Shown in pieces: positions 1-6,554 of a stretch of DNA of 15,642 bases (position 1 is the first letter of the stretch; every line of letters begins with the position of its first letter). The position numbers and the translations under genes are program-made. The DNA lies in the NCBI GenBank assembly GCA_031267005.1, contig JAIRZX010000018.1:1-15642 (forward strand), in the 5' to 3' direction. This DNA comes from Deltaproteobacteria bacterium (lineage in GTDB: Bacteria; Desulfobacterota; Desulfarculia; Adiutricales; Adiutricaceae). A model generated the notes under the pieces. It was not told where the DNA came from, searched no databases, and saw only the letters and a program-made list of their open reading frames with translations.

Positions 1-88
1 TTGTCAATTTGTCAATTTGTCAATTTGTCAATTTGTCAATTTGTCAATTTGTCAATTTGTCAATTGGTCAATTTGTCAATTGGTCAAT
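1..88. repeat. 8-bp tandem repeat array, 11 units
   Basis: Eleven head-to-tail copies of TTGTCAAT fill positions 1-88, followed by a degenerate twelfth (89-96). Units 9 and 11 read TGGTCAAT; the others are identical. The array starts at the window edge, so its true length is unknown. On the complementary strand each unit reads ATTGACAA, so a TTGACA hexamer recurs every 8 bp. It abuts a strongly AT-rich stretch. The period is shorter than a helical turn and there is no spacer, which excludes a CRISPR array. It may be a simple-sequence (slippage) tract or an iteron-like protein-binding array; the sequence does not decide. Confidence 0.95.
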
Positions 89-300
89 TGGTTTATAAAT
101 AAAACATAATTTTCAATAATAAAATATATAAATTTACATCACTGTTAAAAATATCATAATAAATTATTGGTTATATAAAAAATATAATTTAGTCACTATC
201 TAAATATGATCAAAAAAAATAGTTAAATATATTTTTTAAAATTTCTATCATTGATTTTTTTTAAACTTTGAACAATAATTGAAATAAGAGCGATGACCAT
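89..300. other. AT-rich non-coding stretch
   Basis: About 200 bp dominated by A and T, with many AAAT/TATA runs, between the 8-bp array and GC-rich DNA. The composition changes abruptly near position 300. I see no gene in it. It resembles a strand-opening or A-tract region and could also hold promoters, but no single promoter stands out. Confidence 0.7.
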
Positions 301-1345
301 CACCTAATATACCCGCCCCGTTTACGCACATAAGGTCATACAATGTTGGATTAAATTTTATCTCGCTAGCTCGTCGCCCGGGGACGCCTGACGGGGTTCC
401 TGTCCGTCTGGCCGAATGTTTACTTCCGGCTTCTTTCAGCTGGGCCTCGGGGCCTTCCTCTTGCCATTGGCTAACAGTTCCAGCTTCCAAGCCTGCAGAG
501 GACTTCCACATCCAAGTCATTGCCCGTGCCGGGACACGCGGCAGACGTACAGCTACTTCCAGGCGCCGTCCAGGCCCGCAAGCCCGGCCATGCCACCGGG
601 CACCGAGGCTGCCTCCACCCCTTTTCGATGAACTGGCTGGCCTGGGAGAAACGCGGCTCCAGCGCCAAGGCGCCAGTTTCGCGTATGCAACCCTGCAACA
701 CGCTTCCGTCCATGGCTGGGCCAGCCCGTACGGGAACCGGAAGGCGGTCTGCACGGAGCTGGGCACTGCCTTCCATTTTCAGTCGGGGCATATGAAGCCC
801 CGGAAGCCTGCTGGGTGCAGACCGGGGCCGGGCCGCTGTCTCGAAGGCCTGACACTCGGGGAAGAACGGAGTACTCCGCCCAGAGTTAACGTCGGGCCTT
901 AAGGAGCAGGGCCAGCCCCCCCTCTCCTCCCCAGAAGCGAACCCGTTGGCCGTGAAGATGAAGGCCTGGCGGAAGCGGGGCGCTATCTCCCTGCCGCCGT
1001 TGCGGCCTATGAAGCCCCGCTTGCCGTCCGGGGAGTTCGCAGCGGCCAGCCCGTCGGCGCCTAACCCTAAGGGCTCTGAAGCGCGGTTCCGCCTTCCACT
1101 TGCCGCCTGGCCATATGGACCTCCAGAGCCCCTCGGGACACGCGAGGCACTCTTTCGGGGGAGAGGGGGCCGCTGGCTTTTGGGGATGCGCATTAGCGTC
1201 CTTGGGGGTTTCAGTCAAGGGGCCGGGGGAGGCGGAGGCGGGTGAACCAGGGCCGCAATGGTATCCGGCGGGGCGAACGGAGACCTGCCGCTGCAGGAGA
1301 ACCTGCGGGGCTCGCACGCGGCTGAAATGCTTCGGAACGGTCAAA
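301..1345. other. GC-rich stretch with no convincing gene
   Basis: About 1 kb of GC-rich DNA. Open frames exist on both strands, but they overlap one another, have no good ribosome sites, and their translations (rich in Arg, Pro, Gly, Ala and Cys) match no family I know. The 12-bp string TATGAAGCCCCG occurs twice, near 791 and 1008. It could be decayed coding sequence or genuine intergenic DNA. Nothing here supports a CDS call. Confidence 0.6.
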
Positions 1346-1346
1346 T

Positions 1347-1541
1347 AACACTGGTTCCGGAAAATGGGTCATAACCAGTATTTTGGGCGTAGAGTATTAT
1401 TCCATGCTTTCCCTATTCTTTGAGGAGATATCGATATTTTGTGATATGCTTTCCTAGGACATTACAGGCGACATTTATCATTTTTTTTTCTGATAAGCGG
1501 AATAAATCAGCCTTCGCGGCTGTTACGACGATTTAGGTCGT
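1347..1541. other. cluster of four to five hairpins in an AT-richer island
   Basis: Consecutive inverted repeats are visible. Arms 1347-1356 and 1373-1382 (AACACTGGTT / AACCAGTATT) form 10 bp with one mismatch. ATATC (1428-1432) pairs with GATAT (1443-1447), flanked by AGGA/TCCT. TTATCA (1475-1480) pairs with TGATAA (1491-1496) around a T-run loop. CAGCC (1508-1512) pairs with GGCTG (1518-1522) around TTCGC. ACGAC (1525-1529) pairs with GTCGT (1537-1541). The last three are packed within 67 nt. The series could be a structured RNA, a regulatory leader or a set of protein sites. No known RNA family is recognised and the strand is not determined. Confidence 0.45.
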
Positions 1542-1622
1542 TATCACGCTAGTATGTTGCAAGGGTCCCGGACGCTGCCGGAGGCGGCACCGGGAGGCCT
1601 GGACGCAGCTTGCGGGAAGGCC

Positions 1623-1669
1623 GGCCCTGCGGGCGGGCGCGGAGCGCCGTCAGCTTCGCCCGCAGGGCC
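1623..1669. repeat. 13-bp perfect inverted repeat with nested hairpin
   Basis: GGCCCTGCGGGCG (1623-1635) is the exact reverse complement of 1657-1669. Inside the loop, GGCGC (1636-1640) pairs with GCGCC (1644-1648) around GGA. No T-run or A-run follows closely on either side, so it is not a typical intrinsic terminator. It lies in the non-coding region about 280 bp before the first ATPase-nuclease gene. Confidence 0.8.
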
Positions 1670-1682
1670 CCCTTGTTTCAGC

Positions 1683-1739
1683 CATGAAGGAGGGGTAGTC
1701 CCGGGCCGCGGGGGAGCTGAATAGTTCCTCCGCTTCATG
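1683..1739. repeat. imperfect inverted repeat with CATGAAG/CTTCATG ends
   Basis: CATGAAG (1683-1689) pairs with CTTCATG (1733-1739), then GAGG (1690-1693) pairs with CCTC (1727-1730) after a 2-nt bulge. The 57-bp unit starts 14 bp after the preceding 13-bp hairpin. Its ends resemble, but do not match, the ends of the hairpin element at 3763-3836. Kinship with that element is only a suspicion, because CATG is itself palindromic. Confidence 0.55.
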
Positions 1740-1857
1740 ACGAACACTTGCGGACGGCTGAAATGCGCCTGTCCGAAACCGGTACTCCGGATTGGGCCTG
1801 AACCAGGCTTGACCGGATACGTCCTTGGCCATCATTCGCCGAAAATGGAAAAACCCT

Positions 1858-1884
1858 TTGATTAAAACTTCATGATATGATACT
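1858..1884 (+). promoter_or_regulatory. weak candidate promoter for the first ATPase-nuclease gene
   Basis: TTGATT (1858-1863) is followed 15 bp later by GATACT (1879-1884), with a TATGAT hexamer (1876-1881) overlapping it. The spacing is short of the ideal 17 bp. The second paralogue has a similar TTGATC-N15-TATAAT arrangement at 6462-6488, the main reason to list it. Confidence 0.3.
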
Positions 1885-1932
1885 TTAAAGTTGGTTGCAA
1901 AATTTTCCGTCTTGGATAATCTCCGCCAACCG

Positions 1933-1940
1933 AAAGGAGA
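1933..1940 (+). promoter_or_regulatory. ribosome binding site fixing the ATG at 1946
   Basis: AAAGGAGA ends 5 nt before ATG 1946. The open frame extends upstream to a TTG at 1895, but that codon lacks a comparable site. The paralogue also begins at the equivalent residue, so 1946 is preferred. Confidence 0.8.
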
Positions 1941-1945
1941 ACCCC

Positions 1946-3688
1946 ATGTCTGAGGAATTGCCAGTTCTTTCCCTCGGAAATCAGGTTTTTGAAGTCCTGA
2001 GGCAAGAAAATGGAGTCTACGTCGACAAGTCGGCGTATCTCCCTAAGTTGCGGGAGTGGGGAAACTTTATCTTTTGCGCCAGGCCCCGCCGTTTCGGCAA
2101 GTCGCTTACTGTAAGCACCCTCGACGCGTTTTACTCAGGAAGGATTGATCTTTTCCAGGGCCTCGCCGTAGAGGAACGCATGTCCTCCCCGGCTTTCGTC
2201 ACCCGCCCTGTCATCAAACTGGACATGTCCAACCCAGCGGACAGCGAGAGCGCGGATATTTTAAAGGAAAATATTAAAATTATTCTTGAGGAAAACGCCG
2301 AGCGCCACCAGGTTTCCCTGCGGGGCCCGGATTACGCGACTGCTTTTTATTGTCTTATTAATGACGTCCGCAAAACGAGAGGCCAGAAAGTCGTGATCTT
2401 GATTGACGAGTACGATTCGCCCGTCATCAGCCTTGCCGAGAGGGATAAGCTGACCTTCAATGCTCAATTGCTTGCCGATACGCGGATCGTCATGCGTAAT
2501 TTTTTCAGGGAGATCAAAAGCGCATCTGAATTCATCGAGTTAGCCTTCATCACCGGATGCACCAAGTTTTCAAGGATGGGCGTGTTTTCCAGCCTAAACA
2601 ACCTGGCCGATATCTCGCTCGAAGAGGATTTCGCCGCGTTCATGGGCTACACTCAAGATGAACTGGAGAGGTATTTCGCTCCCTATATTGACAGGACCGC
2701 CAGAAAGCTCGGGAAAAGCCGCGGGGAGCTTTTGGAGCAAATCAGGGAGTACTACGACGGCTTTTCCTTCGACGGCAAAACGAAACTGTACAATCCTTCT
2801 TCCACGCTCGCTTTTTTCAAAACAAACAAATTCAAGAATTTTTGGGTGGAGTCCGGTTCCCGCAGCTTCGTCAGGAATTTCTTGCGTGATAATTCACTCA
2901 CGGTTGATCAATTCCAGGACATGGAAGTAGACGAAGATGTCGCAAGCTCCCCCGGGGAAATTGAATCCACTTCGTCCTGCGGATTCCTTTACCAGGCTGG
3001 CTACCTGACTATTAGCGCCGTAAACGATACGACATACACCTTGGATTACCCGAACAAGGAAGTCCGATCCGCGCTTTCCTCCTTTTTCCTGCAGAACTTC
3101 AACCTCGACTCGAACTATATCGCCGTCACGGGGCGTGAACTCGGCGCTTGCCTGGCGTCCGCCGACGTCCCGGGAATGGCGAGCGCCTTAAAGCGTCTTC
3201 TCCACGGCATTTGCGGCCTTGACCATTCATACGCCAACCGGGCGCTTCCCGGCGGGCAAATTAAAGCGGCCATACGCGATTCGGCGGGACCTGGCTTGAC
3301 CGACGATTCGGCTGGCAGCCTCTCCGAATCGCTGGCCGAGATTCTTTTAAGGGAAAAAGGCGAAAGTTTCTACCGATCCGTGTTGCAGGCCGCCCTGTGG
3401 GCGGCTGGGGCCAAAGCCGCTCCCGAGAAGTGGGAGAACCTGGGCCGACTCGACCTGGAAGTCGTCTACGGTCTGATTACGTACGTTATCGAGCTTAAAA
3501 TGGCGGAAAAAGACGACGGCGCATGCGCGGCGGCCAGGGCGGGAATGGATCAAATCACCAAAAAGGACTACGGCAAGGCCTCCGAAAGACCCGTCCTGGT
3601 GTCGATCGCCATAGGCAGACGGGAGAGGAATATTGTTGCCTGCCTCTTCGAGAAGGACGGGCACGAGACGGCGGTCGAATTCGACTGA
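1946..3688 (+). CDS. AAA-ATPase-like / PD-(D/E)XK nuclease-like protein (PF09820 + PDDEXK_9 type), copy 1
   Basis: A 580-residue protein of the family usually annotated as ATP-binding or AAA family ATPase (DUF1703). The N-terminal ATPase-like region has the family signature YVDK (25-28), a Walker A-like motif RPRRFGKS (46-53), a Walker B-like LIDEYD (152-157) and FITGCTKFS (201-209). The C-terminal nuclease-like domain (about 474-570) starts at SFYRSVL and keeps D503, E516-L517-K518 and Q536 in the expected D...ExK...Q order, so both halves look intact. The biochemical role of this family is not established, and defence or selfish-element functions are only suggested. No signal peptide or membrane segment is seen. 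It stands alone, with long non-coding DNA on both sides and a hairpin repeat 74 bp after its stop. By eye, 40 of the first 60 residues match the second copy at 6555-8303. Family assignment is confident; function is not. Confidence 0.9.
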   Translation: MSEELPVLSLGNQVFEVLRQENGVYVDKSAYLPKLREWGNFIFCARPRRFGKSLTVSTLDAFYSGRIDLFQGLAVEERMSSPAFVTRPVIKLDMSNPADSESADILKENIKIILEENAERHQVSLRGPDYATAFYCLINDVRKTRGQKVVILIDEYDSPVISLAERDKLTFNAQLLADTRIVMRNFFREIKSASEFIELAFITGCTKFSRMGVFSSLNNLADISLEEDFAAFMGYTQDELERYFAPYIDRTARKLGKSRGELLEQIREYYDGFSFDGKTKLYNPSSTLAFFKTNKFKNFWVESGSRSFVRNFLRDNSLTVDQFQDMEVDEDVASSPGEIESTSSCGFLYQAGYLTISAVNDTTYTLDYPNKEVRSALSSFFLQNFNLDSNYIAVTGRELGACLASADVPGMASALKRLLHGICGLDHSYANRALPGGQIKAAIRDSAGPGLTDDSAGSLSESLAEILLREKGESFYRSVLQAALWAAGAKAAPEKWENLGRLDLEVVYGLITYVIELKMAEKDDGACAAARAGMDQITKKDYGKASERPVLVSIAIGRRERNIVACLFEKDGHETAVEFD

Positions 3689-4097
3689 AAGGGCATGGCC
3701 CCGCCCGCCCTTCGCCAAGCGCGGGATTGGGCCGTCCGGGGCGGCAGACTTCGGACCGTTAGCATGAAAGGTTTTCCTGCGGCGGCCCCCCGGGGACGCC
3801 GCGTCTTGCGGCGCGCGACATGCGGTTCCTTTCATGGGCTTGGGCGCCGCCGGCTACATACGGGCGCAGCAAGAAAGGCATTCCGGCGCCTCTGCGCCGG
3901 GGGGGCCGCTGCATGCTGCGGGGCGGCACGACGCGGCTTTCATGGACCGAGTCGTCGGAAACCGGCATGGACATAGACCGGGCAAGCATCTTCCCCTGAG
4001 GCAGGGCGGGGCGCCCGGCCGTCGCAACCATGCCGCGCCTTTTTCCAGGACGCGGGCGAACGCCTGGATGAGCCGGGGCGATGCGCGTTAGGACTCA
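3689..4097. other. GC-rich intergenic region between convergent genes
   Basis: About 400 bp between the first ATPase-nuclease gene (+) and the AbrB-family gene (-), whose 3' ends face each other. It holds the hairpin element at 3763-3836 and ends at the AbrB-gene terminator. Open frames through it give no recognisable protein. No T-tailed terminator was found for the plus-strand gene. Confidence 0.6.
3763..3836. repeat. 74-bp hairpin element, copy A
   Basis: Bounded by a perfect 9-bp inverted repeat, CATGAAAGG (3763-3771) and CCTTTCATG (3828-3836), with an inner hairpin GCGGCG (3779-3784) / CGCCGC (3797-3802). A related sequence lies at 8562-8633. Both share TGAAAGGTT, then TGCGGCG, GCGACATGC and CCTTTCATGGGC in the same order and nearly the same spacing. 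Each copy sits downstream of one ATPase-nuclease gene. It resembles a REP- or MITE-like unit, but no transposase was found. Confidence 0.65.
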
Positions 4098-4157
4098 TGA
4101 AAAAGCCCTGACGGGCCGGGAAGAAGCCGGGAGCCGCCGGCCCCCAGCCAGGGCTTT
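4098..4157 (-). terminator. intrinsic terminator of the AbrB-family gene
   Basis: Read on the minus strand, AAAGCCCTG pairs with CAGGGCTTT (plus-strand arms 4102-4110 and 4149-4157), and the RNA continues into a short U-rich end. The loop is long and GC-rich and can fold further. It starts 8 bp past the stop codon at 4166. Confidence 0.75.
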
Positions 4158-4165
4158 AAGTCCCG

Positions 4166-5407
4166 TCAGCCGCCGCCCGGCGGCGGGGGCTGCCCCACCG
4201 GTTTGCCAGGAATCCCGGAAACCCGCGAGGAGAACCTGGCCAGGGCCGGCCCCCAGACCATCACCATGAGGAGCCTCAAGGTCTGCATGGCGGTTATGAA
4301 GGGAAGCCACGCCCCCGTGCCCGCCGCTATGGCCGTCACCGCGTCCAGCCCCCCCGGGCTGGTCGCCAGGTACGACGTGAGCGGGTCGAAGCGGCCGGAA
4401 AGCGCCATGGCCGCCGCGAACAGCCCGGAGTTCACGACCATCGCGACAACGGCGGCGAGTATCACCGGCGTCCTGGAAAAGAGCCTCGAGAGTTCCGCGC
4501 GGGAGAAGCCCAGCCCTATCCTCCAGCCCACGAAGGCGCACACGGCCTGCAAGAGCCACGGCGGGAGCGAGAAGTCGACCGGGGTTAAGTTCCTGAGGCA
4601 CGCGCCCAGCGCCAGAGGGAACAGGACCGCCCCCCCGGGGAAGCGGGTCAGCCGGGAAAGGGCCGCGCCCGCGGCGCACAGCGCCAGGGACACGCCCAGC
4701 CCGGACGGGTCCGGGGCCGGGAAGAAGGGGCCCGCCCCCCCCTGCGCCATGCCCTCCGGGCTGAAGAGCCTTCCCACGAGGACGGCTACGATCGAGACCA
4801 GCACCACCCGGGTGTACTGCATGTAAGCCACGGTGCGCGGATCGGCCCCGTAGTCCTGGGACAGGGCCGTCATCACCCCGGCCCCTCCGGGGGAGAGGCC
4901 CCAGACTGCCTCGGCGCCTGGCAAAAGTCCCTTCCGGGCCAGGAATATCCCCAAGCCCGCCGCCCCCAGCATGGCCCATACGGCCCCCCCGAAGAGGAAC
5001 GGCCAGGACTGCAGGAGTATCGAGGGGAAGTCCCCGCCCACGGCGGAGGCGGCCTTCAGTCCGAGAAAGCCCTTGGCCAGGGTGAACATGCCCTCCGGAA
5101 GGCGCATTTCGCAGCCTGCGGACGCCACGACGACCGCCGCCGCCATGGGGCCCACGAGGCCAGCCCCCGGGAAGCCGCCCAGCCCCAGAAGCAAGTACGC
5201 CCCGGCGGAAAGCGCGGCCAAAACCGCCCAGCCCCGAAAGCCCTTGAAGCGGGCGGCGCGTTCCGCCCCCCCCGGCGGCGAGGCGGATTCCGGGGCGTTT
5301 CCGCCGTTTTCGCGGCCGGAGGAGCCGGCCCCCCCGCCAGGCGCCCCCGCGGCCCGGCCCCCTTCCCGGCCTCGGCCTCCGCCCTTGTTCCCCGCGTCCT
5401 CCGTCAT
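4166..5407 (-). CDS. AbrB-family membrane protein (PF05145)
   Basis: A 413-residue polytopic membrane protein from the chosen ATG. PF05145 proteins are often annotated as AbrB family transcriptional regulator or putative ammonia monooxygenase; both names are misleading and the transported substrate or role is unknown. The family's internal duplication is visible: LSPGGAGVMTALSQDYGADP (171-190) in repeat one corresponds to TSPGGLDAVTAIAAGTGAWL (349-368) in repeat two, each followed by an Arg-containing hydrophobic helix. Hydrophobic segments run from about 58 to 390. The first ~55 residues are a Gly/Ala/Arg-rich, low-complexity tail, making it longer than the usual ~350. The frame stays open to a GTG at 5542; neither start has a strong ribosome site, so the N-terminus is uncertain. 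It is monocistronic, with its own terminator, and sits between the two ATPase-nuclease paralogues. A possible operator-promoter lies at 5681-5721. Confidence 0.87.
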   Translation of the reverse strand: MTEDAGNKGGGRGREGGRAAGAPGGGAGSSGRENGGNAPESASPPGGAERAARFKGFRGWAVLAALSAGAYLLLGLGGFPGAGLVGPMAAAVVVASAGCEMRLPEGMFTLAKGFLGLKAASAVGGDFPSILLQSWPFLFGGAVWAMLGAAGLGIFLARKGLLPGAEAVWGLSPGGAGVMTALSQDYGADPRTVAYMQYTRVVLVSIVAVLVGRLFSPEGMAQGGAGPFFPAPDPSGLGVSLALCAAGAALSRLTRFPGGAVLFPLALGACLRNLTPVDFSLPPWLLQAVCAFVGWRIGLGFSRAELSRLFSRTPVILAAVVAMVVNSGLFAAAMALSGRFDPLTSYLATSPGGLDAVTAIAAGTGAWLPFITAMQTLRLLMVMVWGPALARFSSRVSGIPGKPVGQPPPPGGG

Positions 5408-5680
5408 CGCGACCGCAGTCCCGCGGAACCGCCCCGGCCGGGCCCGCCAAAAAGCCGCCGGAGACGGGTTCGCCGCGCCTTCCGCGCGGGGGAGGAGCCG
5501 CGAGGGCTCAAGCCCCCCGAACGCCTGCAGTCGCCCGCGCACACGAGGAAAAGCATCAAACTACCCTCCCGCACTGTACTCCCGGCGCGGGCGGACCGCT
5601 CCGGCCGGGAAAACCCGCGAAATCTGCCCGACCGAGCTGCATCAGCCTGAAAGCTCCCGCGGGCCTCGCACGTCGCACGC

Positions 5681-5721
5681 ATGCGCCATTGTACCATTGT
5701 AGCGCATCGGTCGAACGACCG
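5681..5721 (-). promoter_or_regulatory. compound palindrome with two -10-like boxes (candidate operator/promoter)
   Basis: ATGCGC (5681-5686) and GCGCAT (5702-5707) form a perfect inverted repeat enclosing two direct copies of CATTGTA (5687-5693, 5695-5701). Immediately after comes the second palindrome CGGTCG-AA-CGACCG (5708-5721). On the minus strand the direct repeats each read TACAATG, giving two TACAAT -10-like boxes 8 bp apart that point toward the AbrB-family gene 270 bp away (about 130 bp to the alternative GTG). The -35 match is poor. Likely a regulator site; the regulator is unknown. Confidence 0.5.
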
Positions 5722-6461
5722 CGCGCCGACGCGGCCCCGCCGGAGAACGGATGGCCCCGGGGCGTAGGAAACCCGGCATGAACGTAAAGGGCTGGCCGCG
5801 ACAGTTCCATGGATGCGGGCCGGCAGGGCGACGCCGGCCCCGCTTGCCCCAGAGCAAGCATTTCCGCTAAGAGCCGAAACTTCGCAGGGGGGGGAATAGC
5901 CAGCCGCACCTGCGGAAGCGGGGGGCGCCTCAGAGCACGCTGCGAGGCCGCCGCCTCGGCAGGGGTTGCCTCCGCCGCGACAGATGAGCGTGCCCCCCCC
6001 GCGTTGCCGGCGCCGCAACGGCCCCGGAGGGCGCTTCTCCCCTCCCCCCCCCGCTGGGGGGCGCGCGGAATGCGCGTCGGGCAAAGCTTGCACTCCGTGC
6101 TTCCCGGAGGACCAGGCAAGGGAGGCTCCTGGCGCACAGGCGGACGGGGGGGAGGCGGGCAGAGGCGGCGGCGTTGCTGCATCCCGGCCGTACGCCAAGG
6201 ACAGGTCGGAATTTACCGCCGGGCCCTCCTTTAATAAAGCGGCCCGGCTGGCCGTTTTGCGAGTCCCGGCGGGCTTCGCTTCCGATGCCCGGGAGCCGGC
6301 AAGCCAGGAAGCCCCGAAAGCGTTTCGACTTAAGGCGATTCGGCCCGGAGCGCCCTTGCCGCCGGGAGCGCGATCCGCAGGGCACGGACGGCTTCGCGCT
6401 AACGCTGCATGCCTTCTCTGGAGGACCCCAGCCAGGGCCATATTACGCTTGAGTCGAGGGC
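5722..6461. other. GC-rich non-coding stretch with many inverted repeats
   Basis: About 740 bp without a credible gene; the overlapping open frames translate to Arg/Pro/Gly-rich sequence with no known family. Short hairpins are frequent: CGAGGC/GCCTCG around CGCC (5943-5958), CGTTGC/GCAACG (6002-6007, 6015-6020), a C6/G6 pair near 6044-6061, and the strong hairpin at 6218-6248. High GC alone would generate some of these. Confidence 0.55.
6218..6248. repeat. 8-bp perfect inverted repeat with stacked inner stem
   Basis: GCCGGGCC (6218-6225) and GGCCCGGC (6241-6248) pair perfectly. The loop adds CTTT (6229-6232) with AAAG (6236-6239) around AAT. The AT-rich inner stem within GC-rich DNA is distinctive. 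No clear T-run follows, so a terminator role is unsupported. Confidence 0.7.
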
Positions 6462-6488
6462 TTGATCCAAATACCAGGGTGATATAAT
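6462..6488 (+). promoter_or_regulatory. candidate promoter for the second ATPase-nuclease gene
   Basis: TTGATC (6462-6467) is separated by 15 bp from a perfect TATAAT (6483-6488), in a short AT-rich patch at the end of a GC-rich region. The spacer is two bases short of ideal; using TAATAA (6485-6490) as the -10 restores 17 bp. A start near 6495 would give a leader of about 60 nt. Confidence 0.45.
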
Positions 6489-6554
6489 AATATTCAAGAT
6501 GGTGTTATTGGCCCCGTAGCTTTTCATGACGTCCAAAATCGGAACGAGGACAGC

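Noticed and set aside
1..96. CRISPR array
   Set aside because: Units are contiguous 8-mers with no spacers, and no cas genes are present. The 24-bp array at 10448-10615 is rejected for the same reason.
248..766. 172-codon minus-strand open frame crossing the AT/GC boundary
   Set aside because: The translation looks random, the frame crosses an abrupt composition change, and no family is recognisable.
471..1193. 240-codon minus-strand open frame in the GC-rich left region
   Set aside because: No ribosome site, no recognisable motif, Arg/Pro/Gly/Cys-rich translation, and competing frames of similar length overlap it on both strands. High GC explains the lack of stops.
1895..1945. TTG 1895 as start of the first ATPase-nuclease protein
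   Set aside because: ATG 1946 has an AAAGGAGA site at proper distance and aligns with the paralogue's first residue.
4095..5450. 451-codon minus-strand open frame over the AbrB-family gene
   Set aside because: It is a different frame of the same strand, translating to Gly/Arg/Pro-rich sequence, whereas the other frame shows a duplicated membrane protein with family motifs.
5722..6461. Many short GC hairpins as individual regulatory elements
   Set aside because: In DNA this GC-rich, 5-6-bp stems are expected by chance; only the stronger or structurally unusual ones are reported.
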